From JADKIH01 sp049363815 (lineage in GTDB: Bacteria > Bacteroidota > Bacteroidia > AKYH767-A > 2013-40CM-41-45): a stretch of DNA of 64,000 bases. The translations under genes and the position numbers were made by a program. The notes beneath the pieces were generated by a model. That model was not told the DNA's origin. It ran no database searches and saw only the letters and a list, made by a program, of their open reading frames with translations. The stretch covers positions 1 to 64,000 of the forward strand of contig JBMQEM010000023.1 in assembly GCA_049363815.1 (NCBI GenBank), written 5' to 3'. Within the stretch, counting starts at the first letter, position 1; each line of letters starts with the position of its first letter. Of this stretch, positions 26,177 to 34,974 are shown piece by piece.

Positions 26177-28927
26177 ATGAAAAAATCGAAATTTCAGATC
26201 ATGATAGAATTTTTATCACATCTGTCTCAACTAAAAAAAGCCACAAAAAGTGGTGTAAAAACAGCGGCTGTTAAGGATGGCCGAAAGTTGAGTGTTGTTC
26301 TTGTCTTGTTATTACTGTTCTCATCGAACATTTTTGCTGTTACATATTATTCCCGCACATCAGGGGGTAACTGGAATGCAGCAACTACCTGGTCGACTGT
26401 TGGCTATGGTAATGCAACAAATACGGGAACCTTCCCTTCTGCCGGTGACGTAGCGAATATTGGTGACGGATATACTGTCATGATCAATGCTGCTGTAAAC
26501 GTTGGAACAATAAATATTGGCCAGGGTGTATCCGGAACGCTGGAATTCAGGTCAACTTCAAATTACACTGTTAACGTAAGCGGAAGCGTAACTGTCAATA
26601 CAGGTGCACGATTCTATTACAACTCTGCTGTAATAAGGACTCACCAGGTTAACGTATCGAAAAATTTTACTAATTATGGCCAGGTCGACTTTTATTTTGG
26701 TGCCGGGCAATTAGTAAACCTTACGTTCAATACGAACTCTAACAGTATAGTTTCAGGAACCGGAACATGGGATCTGAATAATGTTACATTGAATAAAACA
26801 ACGTTAACTTCTTATACTTTGAATGTACAGACAAGCGCATTTGAAGCAGGTATCCGTTCGTTTATCGGAACTTTTGGAACATACATTCATAATAATACCG
26901 GAACCTATCTGATCAATCCTACAGCCTCTACATTTACTATCGGACCAAATATGATCTATCAGATCCCACTTGGAACAATGTGGTTTGCATCTGCTGCCGA
27001 CAATGTTGTGATCCAGGGAGAAATGTATATTACCGGTGGTAACGTGCAAATCGGAAAAACAAACGGTATACAAGGATTAAGATATGACCAGAATGGTGCA
27101 ACTATTCCAAAGTTAGATATTTCTGCAGGTACTCTTGAAGTATACGGCGGTATCACTTATGGAACAGCATCGAGTACAGAACCCTTCCATTTCAGAATGA
27201 CCGGTGGAACGGTAACAATAAATTCAGGAAGTACAGGCTCAAACAGACAGCTCTTATACCTGAATGACGTTGCAACCAGTACATTCTATATGAACGCAGG
27301 TACAATTACTTTCCAGCGACCGAATACGAATGGAGCACTTACAGTTGACTTTGCAGTACCGGGAACAAATGGTAGTGTAACTTCAAACGGAGGAATCCTT
27401 CAGTTTGGAAATGCTTCAACTGCTTCCGGTGCAGTATTTAATTTCAGACCGTATGCAAACGTTACACAACCGCATTTCAGAGTTTCTGGAAGCGCAGGTA
27501 ATGCTGTAACTCTTGCTACATCTTATGGATCAACAGCTAACTTCCGCATTCTAAGTCTTTATATTGATGTAAATAAAACATTCGATATCCGCTCTATTGG
27601 TGGTGCCGTTGGAGACTCGAAAACGATGACACTGATGACTACTTGCAATGGTGTAGAAGCTTTATACAATGCGGGAACGTTTCAGCAACGATTAAGTACT
27701 GTTACATTCAATACAACAGGAGCACAGGCGATCGGTGGACCAAATACAACTACTTTCTATAATCTTAGTATCAATAACGCAAATCACATTACCCTTAATA
27801 AAGCTGCGAACGTAACCAACTTCCTTTCAATGGTGAATGGAAAATTATTTACGACAAATACGAATGTACTTACATGTGCTTCAACAGCGACAGCTTCAAT
27901 CGGATCTGGTACAAGTTATGTTGATGGCCCGATGGTACATACCGTTGCTACTGCATCGCTTACAGCTAAAACCTATCCGATCGGAAAAGGTGCAGCATAC
28001 CGTCCGGTGGTTTTAACTGTGACACATAACAATGCTGTTTCGGTTACTTACCGTGCTGAAGTCAACAATTCACCTGCAACTGCTTTACCTTATAGCTATC
28101 CTCCTACTATTGCAAACGTTTCAGCGGTACGTTATACACGTATCATCCGCTCTGCTGTAAGTAACTTTACAAGCGGAAGGATCCAGATGTATTACAATAC
28201 AGATGATGTTGTCGGAGATAAAAACACCCTTACAGTTGCTCATGATGATGGAGTTTCTCAATGGAGAAACATTGGTGGGACAGCAACAGCTAACTGGGTT
28301 GGTAACATAACTTCTGGTTTGTTCACAAGCTTTAATACCTACTTCGCATTAGCAAATCCTCCGGGAGGTGGAAACGCACTTCCTGTTTCACTGACATCTT
28401 TCACGGCAGCATTTGCAGGAAAAGGTGTTGATGTAAAATGGACTACTGAATCAGAGATCAACAATGATTATTTTACTTTGGAAAGATCGTCTGATAATAT
28501 TCACTATTCTGAAATTGCTCAGGTAGACGGATCAGGAAATACGACAACGTCGAAAAATTATTCATATACTGATCAACAGGCTCTTCGTGGAATATCATAT
28601 TACCGATTGAAACAAACGGATTTCGATGGGAATTATGAATACTTCCCTGCAGTTGTTGTACAGAATAAAAATAAAGGAACATTTGTGATCTACCCTAATC
28701 CTGCAAGTTCAAGCATAATCCACCTTTCCGGTGAATCTACACTTGAGAATGCTGTGGTTGTTGTTCAGGATATCACAGGACGTACGATCCCTGCTACTTA
28801 CAGGACTACAGAAAACGGTTCAGTTGAAATTACGATTGATGAGTATTACTTAAAAACGGGAGCTGTATTTTTTATAAATGCAACTGACGGAGATACAGTG
28901 ATCAGAGAAAAACTGCTCATCAATTAA
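26177..28927 (+). CDS. large secreted surface protein with T9SS sorting domain
   Basis: A 916-residue secreted protein. The first 37 residues form an unusually long basic N-region before the hydrophobic core LSVVLVLLLLFSSNIFA. A later in-frame ATG (residue 9) would shorten it. The mature N-terminus has the YYSRTSGGNWNAATTWS motif common in Bacteroidota adhesin-like proteins. A long Thr/Ser/Asn/Gly-rich beta-helix-like region follows. Near residue 735 begins the LPVSLTSFTA...VDVKWTTESEINNDYF module, then a YPNPASSS sorting domain with VQDITGR. It is probably exported by T9SS and attached to the cell surface. Function unknown. Confidence 0.85.
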   Translation: MKKSKFQIMIEFLSHLSQLKKATKSGVKTAAVKDGRKLSVVLVLLLLFSSNIFAVTYYSRTSGGNWNAATTWSTVGYGNATNTGTFPSAGDVANIGDGYTVMINAAVNVGTINIGQGVSGTLEFRSTSNYTVNVSGSVTVNTGARFYYNSAVIRTHQVNVSKNFTNYGQVDFYFGAGQLVNLTFNTNSNSIVSGTGTWDLNNVTLNKTTLTSYTLNVQTSAFEAGIRSFIGTFGTYIHNNTGTYLINPTASTFTIGPNMIYQIPLGTMWFASAADNVVIQGEMYITGGNVQIGKTNGIQGLRYDQNGATIPKLDISAGTLEVYGGITYGTASSTEPFHFRMTGGTVTINSGSTGSNRQLLYLNDVATSTFYMNAGTITFQRPNTNGALTVDFAVPGTNGSVTSNGGILQFGNASTASGAVFNFRPYANVTQPHFRVSGSAGNAVTLATSYGSTANFRILSLYIDVNKTFDIRSIGGAVGDSKTMTLMTTCNGVEALYNAGTFQQRLSTVTFNTTGAQAIGGPNTTTFYNLSINNANHITLNKAANVTNFLSMVNGKLFTTNTNVLTCASTATASIGSGTSYVDGPMVHTVATASLTAKTYPIGKGAAYRPVVLTVTHNNAVSVTYRAEVNNSPATALPYSYPPTIANVSAVRYTRIIRSAVSNFTSGRIQMYYNTDDVVGDKNTLTVAHDDGVSQWRNIGGTATANWVGNITSGLFTSFNTYFALANPPGGGNALPVSLTSFTAAFAGKGVDVKWTTESEINNDYFTLERSSDNIHYSEIAQVDGSGNTTTSKNYSYTDQQALRGISYYRLKQTDFDGNYEYFPAVVVQNKNKGTFVIYPNPASSSIIHLSGESTLENAVVVVQDITGRTIPATYRTTENGSVEITIDEYYLKTGAVFFINATDGDTVIREKLLIN

Positions 28928-28967
28928 AAAATATTTTTCATGGTTTAGTTAGGAATATTGGTTAGGC

Positions 28968-28997
28968 AAAAGAGGCTCCTTCGTTGGGGCCTTTTTT
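28968..28997 (+). terminator. intrinsic terminator after the T9SS surface protein
   Basis: AGGCTCC (28973-28979) pairs with GGGGCCT (28986-28992) with one G-U, followed by TTTTTG. The A-run before the stem extends the pairing with the T-run. Confidence 0.85.
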
Positions 28998-29013
28998 GTT
29001 TTCAATTATCTCA

Positions 29014-29197
29014 CGCAGAGTTCCGCAGAATACGCAGAAAATCCGCAGAGAGCCCTTCGGCATGGATAATAATACTCATATCAGATTATTCTAAAAATAA
29101 TATTTGTGGTCCTTTTAGAAAAGAACATAATTAAATATTTTTTTCTGCTCCCGTAGGGAGCTCTGCGGATTTTCTGCGTATTCTGTGCAACTCTGCG
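29014..29197. repeat. 37-bp inverted repeat of CGCAG units
   Basis: Arms 29014-29050 and 29161-29197 are complements with two mismatches in 37 bases. Each arm holds four CGCAG/CTGCG cores spaced 9-11 bases. The 110 bases between include AGCCCTTCGG and TCCCGTAGGGAG segments but no gene. This fills most of the 343-base gap between the surface protein and the FAH-family gene. Confidence 0.9.
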
Positions 29198-29243
29198 GGA
29201 AATAAACCACCAAAACACTTGCCCCTTTAACCCTTAATTTTAG

Positions 29244-29251
29244 TATATTTG
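29244..29251 (+). promoter_or_regulatory. -7 box TATATTTG
   Basis: TAnnTTTG match 19 bases upstream of the FAH-family gene. CTTG at 29218-29221 could be a weak -33 element. An A-rich GGG-containing stretch follows before the ATG. Confidence 0.5.
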
Positions 29252-29270
29252 CACTACTAAAAAAAAAGGG

Positions 29271-30302
29271 ATGAAATTAGTCAGTTACCTGGCCAACAAT
29301 GATGAACATTTAGGCCTTTATGTTGAAAATAATATTTACAATCTGCCGGAAAATGCCGGACTTATCGGCAAACAGTTGCCTGATTCTATGGCTGCTTTTT
29401 TAAATGGCGGAAATGATGCAATGAAAATTGCTCATGAAGTTAATACCGGTATCCTAAATAAGACGATCAAAGGTATAGCAGCAAATGTCAATACTGATGC
29501 ATTGCTTGCACCGGTTCCCCACCCGACTTCCTGTCGCGATGGATATGCGTTCAGGCAACATGTTGAAGCTGCAAGAAGGAACCGGAAAGTTCCTATGATC
29601 ACCGAATTTGATCAATACCCTATCTTCTATTTTACCAATCATAATGCTATCCAGGGACCCGGCGAAATTGTTTGTATGCCTGACCATTTCCAGAAGCTGG
29701 ATTTCGAACTTGAAGTTTCAATAGTTATCGGTAAAAAAGGCAGGAATGTAAAAGCTGCCGATGCTGATTCTTATATTGCCGGATACATGATCATGAATGA
29801 CATGAGTGCACGTACTTTGCAAATGGAAGAAATGGCTTTAAATCTAGGACCTGCAAAAGGAAAAGATTTTTCAACAGTAATTGGTCCATGGTTGGTTACT
29901 CCCGATGAACTTGAACCATATAAAGTTCCTGCTAAACCAGGTCATGTTGGAAATGCATATGATCTGCCCATGATGTGCAAGGTAAATGGTAAAGTTGTTT
30001 CACAGGGAAACATGAAAGAAATGGACTGGACCTTTGCTGAGATCATTGAACGTTGTGCTTATGGTGTCGATATTCTTCCGGGTGATGTGATCGGTTCAGG
30101 TACTGTAGGAACAGGATGTTTCCTGGAGCTCAATGGGACCGGACTTTTAAATGATCCGAATTATAAAGTTCAATGGCTTCAACCTAATGATGTCGTAGAA
30201 ATGGAAGTAAAAGGACTGGGTCATTTATATAATACGATCAAGAAAGACAATTCAGATTTTTCCATACTAGCTTTAAAAAAGGTAAGTGAAACAACTGCGT
30301 AA
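29271..30302 (+). CDS. fumarylacetoacetate hydrolase-family protein
   Basis: A 343-residue member of the FAH superfamily, which cleaves C-C bonds in acylpyruvates. Key segments: DGYAFRQHVE, GPGEIVCMPDHFQKLDFELE-VSIVIG carrying the acidic metal ligands, YIAGYMIMNDMSAR, GPAKGKDFSTVIGPWLVTPDEL, and GDVIGSGTVGTGCFLELNG. With hmgA 3.4 kb away it is a good candidate for fumarylacetoacetase of tyrosine catabolism, although FAH-like proteins have varied substrates. It is followed after 14 bases by relA/spoT, an unrelated gene. Confidence 0.85.
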   Translation: MKLVSYLANNDEHLGLYVENNIYNLPENAGLIGKQLPDSMAAFLNGGNDAMKIAHEVNTGILNKTIKGIAANVNTDALLAPVPHPTSCRDGYAFRQHVEAARRNRKVPMITEFDQYPIFYFTNHNAIQGPGEIVCMPDHFQKLDFELEVSIVIGKKGRNVKAADADSYIAGYMIMNDMSARTLQMEEMALNLGPAKGKDFSTVIGPWLVTPDELEPYKVPAKPGHVGNAYDLPMMCKVNGKVVSQGNMKEMDWTFAEIIERCAYGVDILPGDVIGSGTVGTGCFLELNGTGLLNDPNYKVQWLQPNDVVEMEVKGLGHLYNTIKKDNSDFSILALKKVSETTA

Positions 30303-30316
30303 ATGCATTTTGATTA

Positions 30317-32533
30317 ATGGCTGAACAAATTCCAACAATAAACACTGCAGAAGCTGAAAAGGATATGATCCTTAAAGCCTACCGTGCTTTGTTGCGCGCT
30401 TTAAAACCATCTTTAGGTAAAGGCGATAAGAAAACGATCCGCCAGGCTTTCGATATGTCAATGGAAGCCCATAAAGACATGCGCAGGAAAACCGGTGAGC
30501 CTTATATCCTGCATCCTTTGGCCGTTGCACAGATCTGCGCGGAAGAGATCGGACTTGGGCCTTTGGCTATAGTGTGTGCTTTGCTTCATGATACAGTTGA
30601 AGATACTCATCTTACACTGGAGGATATTAAAAGTAATTTCGGAGAAAAGGCTGCATCCATTGTCGATGGACTAACAAAAATTGCAGGAGTATTTGATAAA
30701 GGGACTTCATTGCAGGCAGAGAATTTCAGGAAGATGTTACTGACTCTTTCTGATGATGTACGTGTGATCCTGATCAAACTTGCCGATCGTTTGCATAATA
30801 TGCGGACGCTCGATAGTATGAAACGTGATAAGCAATTAAAGATCGCTTCTGAAACTGCATACCTCTATGCCCCGCTTGCTCATCGATTAGGTCTCTATTC
30901 TATAAAAACTGAACTGGAAGATCTTTCGATGAAGTATACCGAACCGGAGATCTACAATAATATTTACGACAAGGTTCAGCAGACAAGAAAAGAAAGAAAT
31001 CGTTTTATCAATGAATTTTCTGAACCGATAAAAAATGAGCTGGTAAAACAAGGATTCAAATTTGATATTAAAGGCCGTTCGAAATCCATTCATTCCATAT
31101 GGAGTAAAATGAAACGGCAGGGTGTTTCATTCGAAGAGATCTATGACCTTTTTGCTATCCGCATCATCATTGATACTGATGAAGAAAATGAAAAACCTAT
31201 GTGCTGGAAAGCATATTCAATCATAACAGATTTCTATCATCCAAATCCTGATCGTTTGCGTGACTGGATATCAACCCCGAAAGCAAATGGCTATGAATCA
31301 TTGCATACTACTGTAATGGGTCCTAATGGAAAATGGGTAGAAGTTCAGATCCGTTCAAGAAGAATGGATGAGATCGCTGAAAAAGGTTATGCAGCTCACT
31401 GGAAGTACAAAGAATCTTCTGCAGAATCTGCAATCGATGAATGGATAGAAAAGATCCGGGAGTTACTTGAAAGTCCCGAGACGAATGCACTCGATTTTAT
31501 TGACGACTTCAAGCTGAATTTATTTTCCGACGAGATCTTTGTTTTTACTCCGGGCGGTGATATGAAAACACTTCCTTCCGGAGCTACGGCACTTGATTTT
31601 GCATTTGAAATTCATACCGATCTGGGAAGTAAATGTATCGGAGCGAAAGTCAATCATAAATTGGTTCCTCTCTCACATAAACTCCGTAGTGGTGATCAGG
31701 CAGAGATTCTTACTTCAAACAAGCAAACCCCTAAGGAAGACTGGCTTTCTTATGTTGTTACAGCGAAAGCGAAATCGAAGATCAAGACAGCTCTTAAGGA
31801 AGAAAAGAAAAAATTCGGTGAAGACGGAAAAGAAATTCTTATGCGGAAATTCCGTCATCTGAAGATCGATTTCAATAATGACAATATCAACGAACTTCTG
31901 GCCTATTACAAGATCCCAAGTAGTCTGGAATTATATTTCAGGATTGCAAAAGGCGTAATTGATATCTCCGATCTCAAGGAGTTTGTCGATGAGAAAGGCG
32001 TTATCAAGGCCAAGACACCCCAACGAATTGAACCGAAGTCGTTGGAACAAATGGTACAGAATATCCGTGGCTCCAGCGACATGCTTGTGATCGGAGAAAG
32101 TCTGGATAAGATCGATTACAAATTATCACCCTGCTGCAGTCCGATCCCCGGTGATGACGTTTTTGGATTCATTACTATTAACGACGGGATCAAGATCCAT
32201 CGCATCAATTGCCCGAATGCGATTCAGCTGATGTCAAATTACGCTTACAGGATCGTAAAGGCAAAGTGGACGAACCAGCATCAGATCGCATTCCTTGCCG
32301 GAGTTCGAATGACAGGAATCGATGAAGTCGGTGTTGTGAATAAGATCTCGAAAGTAATTTCAAGTGAATTGAAAGTAAATATGAGAAGCATCAGTATTGA
32401 ATCAAACGATGGGATCTTCGAAGGAACGATCATGTTGTTTGTTCACGATACACATCACCTCGATAAGTTGATCCAGAAGTTGAAAGAGATACATGGGATC
32501 TTAACGGTTTCGAGGATTGATGGGAAACAGTAG
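30317..32533 (+). CDS. RelA/SpoT-family (p)ppGpp synthetase/hydrolase
   Basis: A 738-residue Rel protein that makes and degrades the alarmone (p)ppGpp. N-terminal HD hydrolase domain with LLHDTVEDT near residue 93 and KLADRLHNMRTL. Synthetase domain (about 250-370) with YDLFAIRIIIDT and PKANGYESLHTTVMG. TGS domain (about 405-465) beginning EIFVFTPGGDMKTLPSGATALDF. Helical/CC region with the Cys pair in SPCCSPIPGDD. C-terminal ACT domain (about 665-735). All hydrolase metal residues seem kept, so it is probably bifunctional. Length is normal. Confidence 0.95.
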   Translation: MAEQIPTINTAEAEKDMILKAYRALLRALKPSLGKGDKKTIRQAFDMSMEAHKDMRRKTGEPYILHPLAVAQICAEEIGLGPLAIVCALLHDTVEDTHLTLEDIKSNFGEKAASIVDGLTKIAGVFDKGTSLQAENFRKMLLTLSDDVRVILIKLADRLHNMRTLDSMKRDKQLKIASETAYLYAPLAHRLGLYSIKTELEDLSMKYTEPEIYNNIYDKVQQTRKERNRFINEFSEPIKNELVKQGFKFDIKGRSKSIHSIWSKMKRQGVSFEEIYDLFAIRIIIDTDEENEKPMCWKAYSIITDFYHPNPDRLRDWISTPKANGYESLHTTVMGPNGKWVEVQIRSRRMDEIAEKGYAAHWKYKESSAESAIDEWIEKIRELLESPETNALDFIDDFKLNLFSDEIFVFTPGGDMKTLPSGATALDFAFEIHTDLGSKCIGAKVNHKLVPLSHKLRSGDQAEILTSNKQTPKEDWLSYVVTAKAKSKIKTALKEEKKKFGEDGKEILMRKFRHLKIDFNNDNINELLAYYKIPSSLELYFRIAKGVIDISDLKEFVDEKGVIKAKTPQRIEPKSLEQMVQNIRGSSDMLVIGESLDKIDYKLSPCCSPIPGDDVFGFITINDGIKIHRINCPNAIQLMSNYAYRIVKAKWTNQHQIAFLAGVRMTGIDEVGVVNKISKVISSELKVNMRSISIESNDGIFEGTIMLFVHDTHHLDKLIQKLKEIHGILTVSRIDGKQ

Positions 32534-32534
32534 G

Positions 32535-32626
32535 GTTAATGTTTAAAGTTTAAGGTTCAAAGTTCAATGTTCAAAGTTAGCTTTGTCGGAGCCTACGAAG
32601 TCAACTTTGAACCTTGAACCTTGAAC
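32535..32626. repeat. 7-nt-phased hairpin between relA/spoT and fur
   Basis: GTT recurs every seven bases at 32541, 32548, 32555, 32562, 32569 and 32576 (GTTTAAA, GTTTAAG, GTTCAAA, GTTCAAT). AAC recurs at 32603, 32610, 32617 and 32624. The apex is CTTTGTCGGAGCCTACGAAG, similar to the one after glyA. Both flanking genes read rightward. The right arm is followed by an A-rich run and the fur ATG at 32641. Confidence 0.92.
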
Positions 32627-32640
32627 TAAAAAAATAAATT

Positions 32641-33120
32641 ATGTTACAAGCCCCCAACGTACAAGAATCCGTAAAAAAAATTTTCACAGCATATCTGGAG
32701 AAGAAAAGTCACCGGAAGACTGATGAACGATATAATATTCTGGAGGAAGTATACAATCTGGATGATCACTTTGATGTTGAATCACTATTCCTTCATATGA
32801 AATCGAAAGGACATAGTATCAGCAGGGCAACTATATACAATACTATTGAACTCCTGCTGGATTGTCAATTGCTAACCCGGCATCAGTTTGGCAAAAACAC
32901 CGCTCGCTTTGAGAGGTCGTTTTCTTTTCGCCAGCACGATCATCTGATCTGTCAGGATTGTGAACATGTCTTTGAATTCTGTGATCCAAGGATCCAGCAG
33001 ATCCAGTCGATGATGGGTGAGATCCTGAACTTCCGGATCACCAACCATTCACTTAACCTTTTCGGCAAATGCCGGGAACTGGAAGAGAAAGGTTCCTGTA
33101 AACACCGCAAAACCGCATGA
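32641..33120 (+). CDS. Fur-family transcriptional regulator
   Basis: A 159-residue ferric-uptake-regulator-type repressor. N-terminal winged helix: RKTDERYNILEEVY, VESLFLHMKSKGHSISRATIYNTIELLLDCQLL, the Fur recognition-helix pattern. The C-terminal dimerisation/metal domain has the regulatory histidines in RQHDHLICQDC, the first structural Cys pair (CQDC), and HSLNLFGKC. The second Cys pair is stretched to C-x7-C (KCRELEEKGSC) instead of C-x2-C. It could be Fur, PerR or Zur; the metal specificity cannot be assigned. A hairpin separates it from relA/spoT. Confidence 0.88.
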   Translation: MLQAPNVQESVKKIFTAYLEKKSHRKTDERYNILEEVYNLDDHFDVESLFLHMKSKGHSISRATIYNTIELLLDCQLLTRHQFGKNTARFERSFSFRQHDHLICQDCEHVFEFCDPRIQQIQSMMGEILNFRITNHSLNLFGKCRELEEKGSCKHRKTA

Positions 33121-33128
33121 CAAAAGGG

Positions 33129-33153
33129 TTTCAGAGGGGTTTTATCTCTGAAA
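33129..33153. other. weak hairpin after fur
   Basis: TTTCAGAG/CTCTGAAA, 8-base stem with a 9-base loop, starting 9 bases after the fur stop. No T-run follows on the plus strand, so it is not a classical terminator. Confidence 0.35.
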
Positions 33154-33239
33154 ATGAATGAACAGACCATTGTTTATTATCTGTTTTTTCCGCTAAAATT
33201 CTTCTTTGCAGAGAAATTTATTACCATTAAATTCACGCC

Positions 33240-33587
33240 ATGGAATTTAATTATACAATCAGTAACAAGGGCTCATATGCCGTTGTCGAAATGAGCGGAA
33301 ATCTGATCGATAAAAATCAGGCTTCGCCCCTTCTGGATGAAATTCAGGAGTACATTAATAAAGGTGTGAATAGTTTTGTCATTTCAATGGAAGCTTTCAA
33401 ATACCTTAATAGCAATGGACTCAATGTGCTTGTCAATATCCTTACCAAGAGCCGTAAGAATGGTGGTGATACAACTATCTGCTGCATCAGCGATAAAATA
33501 AAAGAACTGCTGATCATCACAAAACTCAATACTGTTTTTACGATCACCGATGATCTTCCGGCAGCAATAAAACAATTTCAAAACTAG
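33240..33587 (+). CDS. STAS-domain anti-anti-sigma factor-like protein
   Basis: A 115-residue single STAS domain of the SpoIIAA/RsbV type. The fold pattern is clear: strand YAVVEMSGNLIDKNQA, VNSFVISMEAFKYLNSNGLNVLV with the expected phosphorylatable Ser58 in NSNG, and a C-terminal helix. In the family the unphosphorylated protein captures an anti-sigma kinase. No RsbW-type kinase or PP2C phosphatase gene lies nearby, so the partner is elsewhere. Confidence 0.88.
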   Translation: MEFNYTISNKGSYAVVEMSGNLIDKNQASPLLDEIQEYINKGVNSFVISMEAFKYLNSNGLNVLVNILTKSRKNGGDTTICCISDKIKELLIITKLNTVFTITDDLPAAIKQFQN

Positions 33588-33612
33588 TTTCTGAAAATGA
33601 ATAAATAAAAAG

Positions 33613-33645
33613 ATCATCCTGTCTGAACTATAGGATGATTTTTTA
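33613..33645 (+). terminator. intrinsic terminator after STAS gene
   Basis: ATCATCCT (33613-33620) pairs with AGGATGAT (33632-33639) around an 11-base loop, followed by TTTTTT-type tract. Confidence 0.85.
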
Positions 33646-33690
33646 TTTTCAACAGAACCAACTTCTTTTAACAAAGTAATTCTATTTATA

Positions 33691-34974
33691 ATGTCAGTCG
33701 ATGTATTATTGGGCCTCCAATGGGGCGATGAAGGGAAAGGAAAGATCGTAGATGTTTTAACTCCCGAATATAATGTTGTTGCACGTTTTCAGGGAGGTCC
33801 CAATGCAGGACATACTCTGGAATTTGAAGGCATCAAGCATGTGCTACATACAATTCCTTCAGGAATTTTCAGAAAAGGAATTACTAATATTGTCGGTAAT
33901 GGCGTTGTCATCGACCCGGTTACCCTGAAGAAAGAAATCGATGCATTGAAAAAAATGAACGTTGATATAAACGCTTCACTTTTCATTAGCAGAAAAGCAC
34001 ATATCATTATCCCTACCCATCGCCTGCTTGATGCAGCCTCTGAATCACATAAGGGAAAAGAAAAGATCGGTTCAACTTTACGTGGCATAGGTCCGACGTA
34101 TATGGACAAGACAGGAAGAAATGGTTTACGTGTAGGTGATATTGAATCCCCTGATTTTTTAAACAGGTATGAAAAGCTGAAAAATAAACACCTTCAGTTA
34201 CTTGATCAGATGGATCATGAAAAAGACCTGAGTCAGCTGGAAGGACCATTCTTTGAAGGCATTGAACTGATGCGAACTTTGAATTTCGTCGATAGTGAAC
34301 ATGTGATCAATCAATCCATTCAGCAAAATAAAACAATACTTGCTGAAGGCGCACAAGGTTCACTGCTTGATATTGATTTCGGCTCCTACCCGTTCGTTAC
34401 ATCTTCCAATACAATTACTGCCGGAGCCTGTACAGGACTTGGTGTTGCTCCTAAACACATCGGTAAAGTATTCGGTATCTTCAAAGCATACTGTACCCGC
34501 GTCGGAAGCGGACCATTTCCTACTGAATTGCTGGATGCGACAGGAGAAGAATTACGCAAAGCGGGAAACGAATTTGGTGCAACCACCGGTCGTCCGCGTC
34601 GTTGCGGCTGGCTTGATCTGCCTGCATTAAAATATGCTATCATGATCAACGGAGTAACAGACCTCATCATGACCAAACCGGATGTACTCAGCGGATTTGC
34701 TTCTATAAAAGTTTGCACCCATTATTTAGTGAATGGAAAAAAAATTGACTTTATTCCATTCGACATTGTAAATGATATAGCAGAACCGGTTTATATTGAT
34801 CTGCCCGGATGGCAAAAAGACCTTACAGGTATTGTCAATGAGAAAGATTTCCCTGCTGAATTGTCTAAATACATTGTCTACCTCGAAAAAGAATTAAATG
34901 TACCGGTTAGTATTGTTTCTGTCGGTCCCGACCGTAAACAAACTATCCGCAGAATGGATCTTGTTACTAGTTGA
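33691..34974 (+). CDS. purA: adenylosuccinate synthetase
   Basis: PurA forms adenylosuccinate from IMP, aspartate and GTP in AMP synthesis. The 427-residue enzyme has the GTP-binding loop GLQWGDEGKGKIVD, FQGGPNAGHT with the catalytic His, GTxxGIGP-like STLRGIGPTYMDK, GAQGSLLDIDFGSYPFVTSSN, and GATTGRPRRCGWLDL. Length is normal. Its TGA overlaps the TTG start of the next gene, so the purA-TIGR02757-BatA-dihydroorotase-like genes probably form one operon. Confidence 0.97.
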   Translation: MSVDVLLGLQWGDEGKGKIVDVLTPEYNVVARFQGGPNAGHTLEFEGIKHVLHTIPSGIFRKGITNIVGNGVVIDPVTLKKEIDALKKMNVDINASLFISRKAHIIIPTHRLLDAASESHKGKEKIGSTLRGIGPTYMDKTGRNGLRVGDIESPDFLNRYEKLKNKHLQLLDQMDHEKDLSQLEGPFFEGIELMRTLNFVDSEHVINQSIQQNKTILAEGAQGSLLDIDFGSYPFVTSSNTITAGACTGLGVAPKHIGKVFGIFKAYCTRVGSGPFPTELLDATGEELRKAGNEFGATTGRPRRCGWLDLPALKYAIMINGVTDLIMTKPDVLSGFASIKVCTHYLVNGKKIDFIPFDIVNDIAEPVYIDLPGWQKDLTGIVNEKDFPAELSKYIVYLEKELNVPVSIVSVGPDRKQTIRRMDLVTS

